Shown here piece by piece: positions 53,747-62,941 of a stretch of DNA of 64,000 bases. The position numbers were made by a program, and so were the translations under genes. The notes beneath the pieces are model-generated. The model was not told the DNA's origin, did not search any database, and was given only the letters and a program-made list of their open reading frames with translations. The DNA is from Methanolinea sp. (GTDB lineage Archaea; Halobacteriota; Methanomicrobia; Methanomicrobiales; Methanospirillaceae). The stretch covers positions 1,302,001 through 1,366,000 of the forward strand of contig CP064971.1 of the NCBI GenBank assembly GCA_016699325.1. The letters are read 5' to 3'. Within the stretch, counting starts at the first letter, position 1. The number at the start of each line of letters is the position of its first letter.

Positions 53747-55930
53747 TCAGGCCCTGATCAGGGTGTCTCCGGCAACCCACCCAGAAAGCTCTTTTTTATC
53801 CGGACGATACTCGCGGAACTGGCGGAGCGAGACGGTGAGGTCACGGGTGAAAGCAAAGTAGCCGATCTGGGTGGTCCGGCACAGTTTCATGGCCATCTCC
53901 ATCAGGCCACGGGGATCGGGCCGCTGCTCCCCCAGCCAGATATGGAATATGTTGCCGCCGTCAACGATCGGGAAGAAGACATGCTCGATCTCCATCCGTT
54001 TTCCAAGGGGGATGTTCGCGCCTGGCGCCACGTGGGTCCCGTTGGTATAGTAGACGGGAAGATCACGTGTGGTCCCGAGCATCTCGAGTCCCTGCAGAAG
54101 GTCGCCTTTCACCACCTTACCGGCCTGTTCGCGGTACTCCATGGTAAGCAGGTCAGCAACCGCGAACCGCTGCCCGGTAGTCTCGGCCGGGGTGCGGGCA
54201 AGCGCGATGGTCATCCCATTCCGTGCCGAGAGTTCCTCGGCATAGAGCTCCATCTCCGTCATTGCCCTGACTGCAAGGATGAATGCTTCCCGTGACTCGT
54301 GCAGCTGGCTGCCGGTATGGTGTTGCACCATCTCGTTCACCCCGACAACCCCGATGGTGTATACGAGCCCGTCCAGATCAACGGCAACCGTGCCCCGTTC
54401 ACCGGTATGGGGATCCTTGGGCCGTTGCATTGCAAACGGCATGCGGCCGTTGGTCCGGATGATCTCGAGCCAGCGTCGCTTGATCTTGAAGACTTCCACG
54501 CAGACATCCATCAGGGCCCGGAGCTCGGAGAAGAGGCGCTCATCATCGCCTTCAGCACGGTAGCCGGCGCGGGGACAGTTCAGGGAGACCACCTGCCAGG
54601 ACCCCATCGAGAAATGTTTTGCATCGGTGAAAAGAAGCTTGTCCTCGAATTCGCCATCCTCATCAGCTATTGCGGAGAACTGATAGGCACAGCACTGGTA
54701 GCAGGAGATCCCCTTCCCCGCCCCGCGGTAATCCGGCATCTGGTTGTCATAGTACGGGGTGCCGAATTTTGAGGCCAGCTCGAAGGTGAGGAGGTAGAGG
54801 TCATGGTAGGTCGGGAGGTCGGGGTGTGCACGGTTGAACTCTTCATCCTCGGTCATGAAATCGGGCTCGATGCTGATCTCCGGTTTGGGGAAGCTGAAGG
54901 GTTTGCCCCAATTGTCACCCTCAAGCATCACCTCCATCAGCGCCTTGAAGAGCAGCCGCACCTCGCCTTCGAACTCACCATAGCATCGTGCAGGAGCCTG
55001 CCTGCCATCCCAGACCTTTCCCTTGAAGACGCAGGGCTTGTCCTTCCAGAGGTTCGGCACGCCGGGACTGAGCTGGACCGAAGAAAAGACCAACTGTCCA
55101 CCGCGGGCCACCATCATCTGGGTCATCTCGTAGACAAACATCTGCATGAGCTGCTTGATCTCTTCGTAGCGCATACCCTCGAAAAACGGTGCAAGAAAGG
55201 TCAGGAAATTGTAGTAGCCCTGGCCACCGGCAAAGTTGGTCTGGGCACTTCCCAGCGCCTTTACCGCGTGCAGGACCGCAACCTCTGCCCGCTTTGCCGG
55301 TCCGGCGACCGATGCCTTGGTGCCGTTCCCATCGGGCATCAGGCCATAATAGAAGAAGTAACGGAGATCCCAGTCCTGGCAGAAGGGCCGCGTGCCGAAG
55401 TATTCAAGGTCATGGATATGGATATCACCGGAGAGATGGTGATCGGCAAGATGCGGTGGGAGCTGGAGGAGGTACTGTTCCTTGCTGATCTTGTCGGCTT
55501 TCTTCTTGTGCGATGTCTCGGCATTCTCCTGCAGGTTTGCATTGTCCCGCGCCTCAAACCCCCTCCCCACATCGATCAGGTGGGCGTCAAAGACCGGGGT
55601 GCCCACCCGTGTACAGACGTTGCGGTACTGAACCATGCCCTTCTCTAACAGGGTCATGTTCACGATCTCGCGGATGAGAGGGCCGGAGAGTGCCTTAAGT
55701 CCAAGCGACCGGATCCGCTGCTCGACCATCCGGGCGACCTCGATGGCGGTTTCTTCGCTGGCGCTCTCGTATCCGTAAAAGGTCTCGACCAACCGGGTCT
55801 CCTCGATGATCTGGTTAATGATCCGTTTTCGATCGTATTCGATGATATGCCCGTCACTGGTCCTGACAGATGGCATCTGGGGGATGTAAAGGCCGGATAG
55901 CGTGGTCTGCCGGGTCTGTTTCTCTGCCAT
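53747..55930 (-). CDS. nrdD: Anaerobic (class III) ribonucleoside-triphosphate reductase; glycyl-radical motif not visible
   Basis: NrdD, which makes deoxyribonucleotides under anoxic conditions, 727 residues. An ATP-cone domain lies at 18-110 (VRTSDGHIIEYDRKRI), then the barrel with HDLEYFGTRPFCQDWD, the cysteine motif GISCYQCCAYQFS and LNCPRAGYRAE. At the C terminus the usual zinc-binding CxxC pairs and the glycyl-radical motif (RVxGY-like) are missing. After IGYFAFTRDLTVSL the protein ends QFREYRPDKKELSG and about ten more residues, and no other frame restores the motif. NrdH directly upstream is its likely reductant; no NrdG activase is nearby. Confidence 0.9.
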   Translation of the reverse strand: MAEKQTRQTTLSGLYIPQMPSVRTSDGHIIEYDRKRIINQIIEETRLVETFYGYESASEETAIEVARMVEQRIRSLGLKALSGPLIREIVNMTLLEKGMVQYRNVCTRVGTPVFDAHLIDVGRGFEARDNANLQENAETSHKKKADKISKEQYLLQLPPHLADHHLSGDIHIHDLEYFGTRPFCQDWDLRYFFYYGLMPDGNGTKASVAGPAKRAEVAVLHAVKALGSAQTNFAGGQGYYNFLTFLAPFFEGMRYEEIKQLMQMFVYEMTQMMVARGGQLVFSSVQLSPGVPNLWKDKPCVFKGKVWDGRQAPARCYGEFEGEVRLLFKALMEVMLEGDNWGKPFSFPKPEISIEPDFMTEDEEFNRAHPDLPTYHDLYLLTFELASKFGTPYYDNQMPDYRGAGKGISCYQCCAYQFSAIADEDGEFEDKLLFTDAKHFSMGSWQVVSLNCPRAGYRAEGDDERLFSELRALMDVCVEVFKIKRRWLEIIRTNGRMPFAMQRPKDPHTGERGTVAVDLDGLVYTIGVVGVNEMVQHHTGSQLHESREAFILAVRAMTEMELYAEELSARNGMTIALARTPAETTGQRFAVADLLTMEYREQAGKVVKGDLLQGLEMLGTTRDLPVYYTNGTHVAPGANIPLGKRMEIEHVFFPIVDGGNIFHIWLGEQRPDPRGLMEMAMKLCRTTQIGYFAFTRDLTVSLRQFREYRPDKKELSGWVAGDTLIRA

Positions 55931-56226
55931 CAGGAACCCTCAATCAGCTGTAAAACCCGGTCTTCGTTGAGAGTGCCGGCAGAAAAGAGATCCCGCGGCA
56001 CGAGAAATGCGGAACCCGACTGGAGCACCGGGGCTTCTTGTACAAAAATACCGTTAATCCTCAGCTCGGTAAGGGCGGCGGCGCTGGACATATCTCTCTC
56101 CTGGTAGGATATCTGATTCCTGGTAAGATATTCCTTCAGTTCCTCGCAGTTGGGACAGTATTCAAGCGAATAAACAATCAGCTTCGGTCTTTCTGCCAAT
56201 TTTTTCCCCCCGTAGTTCTTTCTCAA
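55930..56226 (-). CDS. nrdH: Glutaredoxin-like protein NrdH
   Basis: A glutaredoxin-like redoxin of about 98 residues with active site CPNC (IVYSLEYCPNCEELKEYL) and a valine-free cis-proline loop (EAPVLQSGSAFL). The start is TTG at 56226, or at 56199 (TTG of LAERPKL), since neither is an ATG. Its stop and the nrdD ATG share one base, so it is coupled to NrdD; methanogen class III reductases are known to use such redoxins instead of formate. Confidence 0.88.
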   Translation of the reverse strand: MRKNYGGKKLAERPKLIVYSLEYCPNCEELKEYLTRNQISYQERDMSSAAALTELRINGIFVQEAPVLQSGSAFLVPRDLFSAGTLNEDRVLQLIEGS

Positions 56227-56264
56227 CCCATTACTTGTTTTTGGTGAAAAAATATTTGTCTATC

Positions 56265-56314
56265 GTGCATGATTATACATAAAAAAGGGTAATTTTTTGC
56301 TCTACTTCATGCAC
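56265..56314. promoter_or_regulatory. Divergent promoter region with 8-bp inverted repeat (nrdH-nrdD / thpR)
   Basis: The inverted repeat is gtgcatga (56265-56272) and tcatgcac (56307-56314), with 34 bases between. A TATA-like box tgtataatc lies between the arms for the minus-strand nrdH transcript. The repeat could be an operator shared by both directions. I see no known binding-site consensus in it. Confidence 0.4.
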
Positions 56315-56364
56315 ATGATTTCGGTCCCGGTAGACGGTGCGGGAAACACTGGGGAGGAAAGGAC

Positions 56365-56907
56365 ATGGTCCGCCTGTTTGTGGCTGTAGATCTCCCTCCG
56401 GAAATTCGTGAACGGCTGAAAAAACCCCAGGAGATCCTGAAACAGAGCAGGGCGCGCCTTTCTGTTGTCGATCCGGCAATCATCCACATGACCCTCAAGT
56501 TCATCGGGGAGGCTCCTCCTGAACGCGTGGAACGGATAATGCGTGCGCTCAAGACGGTCAGGTTCGAGCCCTTCGACCTGATTATCACCGGGATCGGGAG
56601 CAATAATCCCCGGCAGCCACGGGTTATCTGGTGTACCATGGACGATGGCGGCAGGTCGGCTGCTCTCCATGACCGGATCGAAACAGTCCTCGAACCCCTT
56701 GGTATCCCCCGGGAAGGCCGGCCATTCAGGGCCCATGCAACCATCGCCCGCGTAAAGCAGTATGACCCGTCCCTGACAGCACGGTTACGGGATATTCCCC
56801 CGGAAGATTACGGATCCTTCACGGTCCGGTCATGGCAACTCAAGAAGAGCACCCTCACTCCCCAGGGGCCCATATACGAGACACTGCTGGAGGTTCCCTG
56901 CATATGA
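56365..56907 (+). CDS. thpR: RNA 2',3'-cyclic phosphodiesterase ThpR
   Basis: ThpR (LigT-like), 180 residues, of the 2H phosphoesterase superfamily, which opens 2',3'-cyclic phosphates on RNA ends. Both catalytic HxTx motifs are present: HMTLKFIGEAPPERVERI and HATIARVKQYD. A GAGGAAAGGA ribosome binding site precedes the ATG. It overlaps cca by 4 bases (ATGA), a pairing common in archaea that joins two RNA 3'-end enzymes. Confidence 0.94.
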   Translation: MVRLFVAVDLPPEIRERLKKPQEILKQSRARLSVVDPAIIHMTLKFIGEAPPERVERIMRALKTVRFEPFDLIITGIGSNNPRQPRVIWCTMDDGGRSAALHDRIETVLEPLGIPREGRPFRAHATIARVKQYDPSLTARLRDIPPEDYGSFTVRSWQLKKSTLTPQGPIYETLLEVPCI

Positions 56908-58301
56908 GAACCCCCCTCGAGGAGTCGGTCCTTTCACGGATCAGGCCCACTGCCCAGGAGCAGGAGCATGTCCATGGAGTGGCAGCGCGGCTCATCGCGA
57001 TAGCCTCCGAGATTGGCAGGGCCGAACCGCTCATCGTGGGGTCGGTAGCCCGGGGGACGTTCATCCGGGGAGACCGCGATCTCGACCTCTTTCTCCTCTT
57101 TGAGCCTGACCTTTCCCGAGAAGATCTTGAGCGCGAGGGTCTTTCCCTTGCGCGGACCATTGCAGAACGACTGAACGCTCCATACCACGAGAAATACGCC
57201 GAACACCCATATATCAATGCCCGAGTGGATGGCCTCGATGTGGATTTGGTCCCCTGCTACCGGGTGGAATCAGCCGCGGCAATCCGCTCAGCGGTGGATC
57301 GGACACCGTTCCACACCCGGTACATCGAGGAGCGGATAGGGCCTTTTACCGATGACGTCCTCCTGCTCAAGCAGTTTGCCAAGGCGGGCGAGGTATACGG
57401 TTCGGACCAGATGACCGAGGGATTCTCTGGATACCTCTGCGAACTGCTCATCCTTTCCTATGGCGGATTCCCCACACTTCTTACTGCAGCGGCAGAATGG
57501 AAGCCCGGTACCCTGATCGACCCGGGCAGGCACCGGGCCAAGGAGTTCCAGGAGCCCCTGGTCGTTGTCGACCCTGTTGATCCTGCCAGGAATGTCGCAG
57601 CATCAGTGTCGCTTGACCGGATGTACGAGTTTGTGGAGCTTGCCCGGGGTTACCGCGAGAAACCGGATGAAACATTTTTCTTTGCCCCGCCACCGGACGT
57701 GCTCTCACGCGCCGACCTGGGGTCAGTCATCCGTGCCAAGGGAACCGGCCTGGTCGCGATAACATTTGCGACCCCCCCCTTCATCCCGGAGGTTATCGTC
57801 CCACAGCTGCGGAGGAGCCTGGATTCCCTGTGTGCGCTACTGGAGCGGAACGGGTTCTTGGTCAATGCAGCAGATTGCGAGATGCTCGAGGAGCGGAGCA
57901 TGCTCCTTTTTGAACTGATGAACACCCAGACTCCCCGGGTGCGCAGGCATATCGGTCCCCCGCTCTGGAACCGTGTAAATGCCAGCCGATTTGCCGGGAA
58001 GTACCGGGCCTGCGATCAAGGGGGGCTCTTTGCTGGACCGTTCATTGAGAACGGGCGCTACATTGTGGAGATACCGCGGAAGTATATCCATGTCGAAGAC
58101 CTGCTCGGGTCACCCGATGTGCTTGATGTAGGACTGGGAAAGCATGTCCGGCAGTCCATGAGCACCCGCTGGGACGTTCATTCCGGTACTGCCTGCTGGT
58201 CCCCGGAATTCGCCCCGTTCATCTCCCGGTTCCTTTCCCGGAAATCTCCCCTGACGAGAATCCTGGATCTTTCGCATGAATCAGGCAGAACAGGTGAGTA
58301 G
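56904..58301 (+). CDS. cca: CCA-adding enzyme (archaeal class I tRNA nucleotidyltransferase)
   Basis: The archaeal CCA-adding enzyme, 465 residues, which builds or repairs the 3' CCA end of tRNA without a template. The nucleotidyltransferase signature is GSVARGTFIRGDRDLDLFLL with its catalytic aspartates (about 46-65), plus VDGLDVDLVPCYRV for the third carboxylate. The central and C-terminal domains are complete. I start at the ATG overlapping the thpR stop; the frame is open upstream but those residues are read from thpR sequence. Confidence 0.95.
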   Translation: MRTPLEESVLSRIRPTAQEQEHVHGVAARLIAIASEIGRAEPLIVGSVARGTFIRGDRDLDLFLLFEPDLSREDLEREGLSLARTIAERLNAPYHEKYAEHPYINARVDGLDVDLVPCYRVESAAAIRSAVDRTPFHTRYIEERIGPFTDDVLLLKQFAKAGEVYGSDQMTEGFSGYLCELLILSYGGFPTLLTAAAEWKPGTLIDPGRHRAKEFQEPLVVVDPVDPARNVAASVSLDRMYEFVELARGYREKPDETFFFAPPPDVLSRADLGSVIRAKGTGLVAITFATPPFIPEVIVPQLRRSLDSLCALLERNGFLVNAADCEMLEERSMLLFELMNTQTPRVRRHIGPPLWNRVNASRFAGKYRACDQGGLFAGPFIENGRYIVEIPRKYIHVEDLLGSPDVLDVGLGKHVRQSMSTRWDVHSGTACWSPEFAPFISRFLSRKSPLTRILDLSHESGRTGE

Positions 58302-58333
58302 CACTCGCATGGTACCAGACGAATGGGGAATAG

Positions 58334-58345
58334 CTTGATATAAAC
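58334..58345 (+). promoter_or_regulatory. TATA-box promoter of the PKD-domain gene
   Basis: The box cttgatataaac lies about 80-90 bases before the ATG at 58427. Confidence 0.4.
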
Positions 58346-58426
58346 TCAGGATGATCTCAAACATAATAGGGATTTCATGCCTTTCCCGGTCGTTCCCGGA
58401 AAAGCTGCAGGGCTCCCGCAGGTGAT

Positions 58427-59959
58427 ATGATGGAGAACGAGACAGCTCTAGCACGAAATATTCTCCTTGCCCTGATACTTGTGGTGATCATCATCGTTGT
58501 GGTAATCGTAGTCGTTTTTTTGGTCTTCCCGCCGGTGCCAGACACGATGCCGTCGTTTCGGGCTAATGCGGAGCGTTCCGGGACCACCGTGTATCTCTAC
58601 CACGATGGCGGGGACCCCCTGCAGGAACGGGCAACCCGCATCCTGATCAACGGCATTGAGGTTCCCATCCGGTCCGTCACCTTCCTGCACGGTCAGGACT
58701 GGCCCTGGACCACGGGAGAGACAATACGCATGGAACACATCGGTGGAGGAGACCCGGAAACCGTCGAAGTGCAATACGTGTCCCGGGATACGGTTGCGAC
58801 AATCTATTCAACAAACCTCGCGCCATTGACCGTGCCGGTGACCCCCGCCCCGGAAGAACCACCTGCACCCGCGACACCAATCACAACGGTGCCGACAACG
58901 GCGACCCCAACTGTCACCCTTCCCGCTGCTCCAGATACGGCCCTGCCCGGAGAACCAGTCCCCCGCCCTCCGGTCGCAACATTCCAGGCGGACCGGCGTT
59001 TAGGCGAGGTTCCCCTCACGGTCCGGTTCACCGACCTCTCGACCGGGTCGCCTTCCTCGTGGCTCTGGAACTTTGGTGATGGCGGTACCTCGGTAGAACG
59101 GGAGACAATGCACACCTACAGCACGCCGGGAGAATACACGGTCACCCTGACGGTCACCAATCCCTATGGAAGCAACAGCAGGACCGAACCCGCGTTTATA
59201 ACTGCCGGACTGCTTCCCTCTGCCCAGTTTACCAGCACCCCCCGCGAGGGGCCCTCGCCTCTCCGGGTCCAGTTCAGCGATCTCTCGACCGGTTCACCGG
59301 ACAGCTGGCTATGGAACTTCGGTGATGGGACCGGATCCATGGAGAAAAACCCTGCTCACCTCTATCTGGAGCCCGGAGAGTATTCCGTGTCCCTGACCGC
59401 CACCAACAGCCATGGATCGAATACCAGGATCCAGACATCGTTCATCAGGGTTGTCACAACCGAGAGAAATGAGGTCTTTCTCTCGAGGAGCCAGTATGGT
59501 TCGCTCCTTCCCGATCCATACCTGGAATTCGTGGTGACCGGTCCTGGGGCATGGATTAGGATTGCTGGCAGTGATTACCAGTTCGGGGAAGGCGACCTTG
59601 TCCAGCTCTTTCCGGGCGATGTCAGCATCGGGACGGTCGATGTCAACGAAGCCGGCATAACGGCGTTCTCCTTTTCCGGGGTCAGGATGTTCGTGAACGG
59701 TGATCTGGTCCGGAACGGTATCGTATCCAGGATCTCGGTGCCTGAGTTCGCCGCACTCAAGTCTACCCTGACCATCATCGTTCCACCCCGCGATACGGCA
59801 AGCGTCCTGTTTGTCGATGGAGAGAAAAAAGCCACTTCCGGACCGGGATCGATTACAATCTCCAACCTCGGACCTGGTCCTGATGGGAAGATGTACCTGT
59901 CCAAAAAAATCCAGGATCTCACCTTCCGGGGGGGCGCTGAATCTTTCAGGGCAGGGTAA
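58427..59959 (+). CDS. Membrane-anchored surface protein with two PKD domains
   Basis: A 510-residue protein with a short cytosolic start and one membrane helix (residues 12-34, ILLALILVVIIIVVVIVVVF), which may be a pilin-like anchor. A beta-rich domain follows to about 130, then a Pro/Thr-rich linker (130-180). Next come two PKD domains (about 183-260 and 265-345), each with the WLWNFGDGG or WLWNFGDGT and GEYTVTLTV motifs, and a last unassigned beta domain. PKD domains occur in archaeal surface layers and adhesins. The adjacent secreted protein gene may belong with it. Confidence 0.85.
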   Translation: MMENETALARNILLALILVVIIIVVVIVVVFLVFPPVPDTMPSFRANAERSGTTVYLYHDGGDPLQERATRILINGIEVPIRSVTFLHGQDWPWTTGETIRMEHIGGGDPETVEVQYVSRDTVATIYSTNLAPLTVPVTPAPEEPPAPATPITTVPTTATPTVTLPAAPDTALPGEPVPRPPVATFQADRRLGEVPLTVRFTDLSTGSPSSWLWNFGDGGTSVERETMHTYSTPGEYTVTLTVTNPYGSNSRTEPAFITAGLLPSAQFTSTPREGPSPLRVQFSDLSTGSPDSWLWNFGDGTGSMEKNPAHLYLEPGEYSVSLTATNSHGSNTRIQTSFIRVVTTERNEVFLSRSQYGSLLPDPYLEFVVTGPGAWIRIAGSDYQFGEGDLVQLFPGDVSIGTVDVNEAGITAFSFSGVRMFVNGDLVRNGIVSRISVPEFAALKSTLTIIVPPRDTASVLFVDGEKKATSGPGSITISNLGPGPDGKMYLSKKIQDLTFRGGAESFRAG

Positions 59960-60045
59960 ACCCTCTTGTTTTTTCCGCCTGAAGCCAGAAGGGAAAGACT
60001 TTATCCCACCTCCTGCATAGCTGTATCGTTTTACGGGGTTTTGCC

Positions 60046-60930
60046 ATGCAGAAGAGAGTGGCTTTCTGCTTTTTCATGGGGATTTTCTCTCTCCTTCTCC
60101 TCCTGCAGCCATCAGTGGCGGCGGATGTAAGGGTTACCATTTACGAGACCGATTTTTCCACCGATCCCGGCTGGATAACGAATAACCCCTCCCACTACTA
60201 TTGGGATGTCCAGAAGGAAGCTTACCACTTCCAGACCGAGGGAGGGACGAATGGTTACAGCTTCGTCCCCGTGGGATACCAGCATGGTTCATTCACGCTC
60301 GAATATGATCTGCTTATATGTTCCATCAGTAAAAATGGTGCTGTGCGGTTCGGGATGACCAGTGCGGATATGGATCTCTCGAAGGGCGCGAACGTGTTCG
60401 GAGTCTTTTCCTATGGGCAATACGGCAGGATCATGGCAATCCGGGTCATCGACCAGAATAACCATCTCCACGAAAAGACGAGCCAACACAATTCCTACTG
60501 TGGCAATCAGCCGAATTGCGTGACCAAGCAGTATGAAGAGAACATCACCTACCGGGTAGCCATCCGCTATAACGAAGAACTGACCCAGGCAGACATCGAG
60601 GTCACGAACAAGGATACCGGAGAACTCCTGTGGGGATATTTTGTTCCGATCGGAACCGAACTCCACTACCTGAACCGGCTGGCAATTACCACCAAGGGAG
60701 ACTACCTGGTCGGTAACACCGCGGAGGGATACATCGACAACATCGTCCTGTATACCTACGTCCCGATCACCCCGACTACGGTGGTGACCACATTGCCGAC
60801 TACCGCCCCGACAACCATTCCGAGCACGGTGCCAACCCCCACGCCGACCAAATCCCCGGCATGGGCGGCCATCGTCGTGACGTCGCTTTGTGCCGCGGCC
60901 TGGATCGCTGCCTTCTTCCGGAAACGGTGA
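60046..60930 (+). CDS. Secreted protein with Thr/Pro-rich linker and C-terminal membrane anchor
   Basis: A 294-residue protein. An N-terminal signal peptide (FCFFMGIFSLLLLLQPSVAA, residues 7-26) is followed by a beta-rich domain of about 210 residues resembling a lectin/glucanase fold (ETDFSTDPGWITNN at the start, YIDNIVLYTYVP at the end). Then come a Thr/Pro-rich stretch and a C-terminal hydrophobic segment (AAIVVTSLCAAAWIAAFF) with a basic end (RKR). The C-terminal layout resembles archaeosortase-type or tail-anchored surface proteins, but no PGF or PEF motif is present. It may act at the cell surface with the PKD protein. Confidence 0.75.
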   Translation: MQKRVAFCFFMGIFSLLLLLQPSVAADVRVTIYETDFSTDPGWITNNPSHYYWDVQKEAYHFQTEGGTNGYSFVPVGYQHGSFTLEYDLLICSISKNGAVRFGMTSADMDLSKGANVFGVFSYGQYGRIMAIRVIDQNNHLHEKTSQHNSYCGNQPNCVTKQYEENITYRVAIRYNEELTQADIEVTNKDTGELLWGYFVPIGTELHYLNRLAITTKGDYLVGNTAEGYIDNIVLYTYVPITPTTVVTTLPTTAPTTIPSTVPTPTPTKSPAWAAIVVTSLCAAAWIAAFFRKR

Positions 60931-60945
60931 ACAACAGGATCGGAG

Positions 60946-61806
60946 ATGACTGGCGACCCTGATATCCATGTGATCGAGGCCATCGGGCGGTGCAGGATCG
61001 TGGTCCGCGATGGCGTGGTGTTGGAAGTTGGCCCTCCCATTATCCGCGAATGCCCGCTTGCCCGGAGGTTCGCCCGCCCGGTCCACCCTATTACTCCCGA
61101 AGCGGTGAAAGAGAACATCGAACACCGGATCCGGTCCTTCGGGATGTGCTCGGCCGAGCGGCAGGTGCTCTCATCGGGTGAATACGTTGGGTTCGGGGCC
61201 TCCGAGCTGATCAGCTATGGGCTTTCCTCCCACCGCTTTGATGCCGCGGTTATCGCCTGCGAAGGGGCAGGAACGGTCATCGCTTCCACCCCGGAACTGG
61301 TCCAGGGGATTGGGGGTAGGATGTCCGGGCTGGTGCGAACCAGCCCCATACCAGGCGTGATCGCATCGATTGAACTCAACGGTGGTATCATCCCCTTCCG
61401 GGATACCGCTGCCCTCGATCAACCCGGCGGAGTCCGGGTTGCCTGCGCATCCGGTTATGAAAAGATTGCCGTTACCGTAGTCCTTCCAAGCGATGCCCGG
61501 GAAGTACGGGACATCTGTCCCAACGCATTCATCATCGCCGTGCATACCACGGGAATTTCCACCGAAGATGCGGCCTCGTACGCTGGAACCTGCGATATCG
61601 TTACCGCCTGTGCATCCCGGGCAGTCCGCGAAGTGGCCGGTCCCCGGGCACTCATCCAGGCCGGTTCATCAATCCCGGTATTTGCCATGACACCCGAGGC
61701 AAAGAGACTCATCCTCGAAAAGGTCGGGGAGGCCGGCGGCCAGTTCCTGGTGACAGGGGCGAGACTTCCCTTTACCGGTGATACGCTGCCAGGTCCGCTG
61801 GTGTAG
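60946..61806 (+). CDS. Methanogenesis marker protein 8 (DUF2099)
   Basis: A 286-residue protein of the methanogenesis marker 8 family (DUF2099), present in nearly all methanogens and absent elsewhere. Signatures are HVIEAIGRCRIVVRDGVVLE, RECPLARRF, EHRIRSFGMCSAER and ACEGAGTVIASTPELVQG. Its function has not been established; the cysteines could bind a cofactor. It follows the surface protein gene by 15 bases, probably by chance. Confidence 0.93.
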   Translation: MTGDPDIHVIEAIGRCRIVVRDGVVLEVGPPIIRECPLARRFARPVHPITPEAVKENIEHRIRSFGMCSAERQVLSSGEYVGFGASELISYGLSSHRFDAAVIACEGAGTVIASTPELVQGIGGRMSGLVRTSPIPGVIASIELNGGIIPFRDTAALDQPGGVRVACASGYEKIAVTVVLPSDAREVRDICPNAFIIAVHTTGISTEDAASYAGTCDIVTACASRAVREVAGPRALIQAGSSIPVFAMTPEAKRLILEKVGEAGGQFLVTGARLPFTGDTLPGPLV

Positions 61807-62031
61807 GCTGCCTGCCTTCTGGAGCGACTGGACAATCCTCATTTGAAAGAATGCAGTCCCTAATGGATGAGGATGCTCCAGTATTTGTGAAGATGTCACG
61901 GGGTTCTGGCATGACTCATGGGAAGCCCAGCGTTCACTCATGGAGCAGAAAAGGTGGTGAGGACCGTCTGGATCTCCGGAGTGGAGCGGATTGGAAGGCC
62001 TGGTTACACGCGGGAGCGTGGTTTTCCCGGA

Positions 62032-62937
62032 CTATTCCTGTTCAAGCCACTTCCGGGCATCCCTGATTGCTGCCCGCTGCTCTTCCGTAACCTTCGGATA
62101 CCGGAGATCAAGGGACTGGATGGCGGTCGAGATGATATCCGCGATGAGAGTTCTGGCCACCCACTTGTGATCAGCGGGAATCACGTACCACGGAGCCCAA
62201 TCGGTGCTCGTGGCATGCAGCATATCCTCGTATGCTTTGATATATTCATCCCAGTACAAGCGCTCTTTTATGTCCGAGACCGTTAGCTTCCATAATTTCT
62301 CATCATTTTTCATGCGGTCGATCAGCCGCTCCTTCTGCTCGCCTTTCGAGATGTGCAGATAGAATTTCAGGACCCGTGTGCCGTTCTGGGTCAGGTGACG
62401 CTCGTACGCGTTGATATCCTCGTACCGCGCTCTCCAGAACTTTCTGTCCGGTTTATTCCCGGGAATCCGTTGCCTTTCGATGAGATCCGGGTGGACTTTC
62501 ACCACCAGGACCTCTTCATAATAGGACCGGTTGAATACCCCGATTTCGCCACGGGCCGGCAGGTGCCTCCAGTATCGCCAGAGGAAATCGTGGTCGAGCT
62601 CCTCATCACTCGGGGCTTTGAAGCTGGTCACCCGGCACCCCTGGGGATTCACACCCGACATCACGTGCCTGATTATCCCGTCCTTGCCAGAGGTGTCCAT
62701 ACCCTGGAGGATGATGAGCACCGAGTAGCTATTACTTGCCCAGAGGAGTTCCTGGGCGGAATCGAGCTCCCTGCGGTTCTTTTCAAGAATTTCCAGCGCC
62801 CGTTCCTTCACCACTTCTTTGCCAGCTGACTTGAGCTCTTCATCCTGGGACCACCCCGTACCGAATCGGTTCAGGTCCACTTTTTTTCCGGGGATGACCC
62901 GGCACTTGTTGATGTATTTCTCCGGAATCATTTCCAT
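62032..62937 (-). CDS. ppk2: Polyphosphate kinase 2 family protein
   Basis: A PPK2-type polyphosphate:nucleotide phosphotransferase, 301 residues. Walker A is LQGMDTSGKDGIIRHV (about 77-92) and the lid motif is VFNRSYYEEVLVVKVHP. FYLHISKGEQKERLIDRM and the C-terminal DIKERLYWDEYIKAYED complete the fold. Such enzymes use polyphosphate to phosphorylate ADP, GDP or AMP; which one cannot be told. It lies 4 bases after the arginine deiminase, whose stop is at 62942. Confidence 0.93.
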   Translation of the reverse strand: MEMIPEKYINKCRVIPGKKVDLNRFGTGWSQDEELKSAGKEVVKERALEILEKNRRELDSAQELLWASNSYSVLIILQGMDTSGKDGIIRHVMSGVNPQGCRVTSFKAPSDEELDHDFLWRYWRHLPARGEIGVFNRSYYEEVLVVKVHPDLIERQRIPGNKPDRKFWRARYEDINAYERHLTQNGTRVLKFYLHISKGEQKERLIDRMKNDEKLWKLTVSDIKERLYWDEYIKAYEDMLHATSTDWAPWYVIPADHKWVARTLIADIISTAIQSLDLRYPKVTEEQRAAIRDARKWLEQE

Positions 62938-62941
62938 TACC

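Noticed and set aside
54803..55648. A 281-codon open frame on the plus strand opposite nrdD
   Set aside because: It is the complement of the conserved NrdD barrel and has no recognisable domain.
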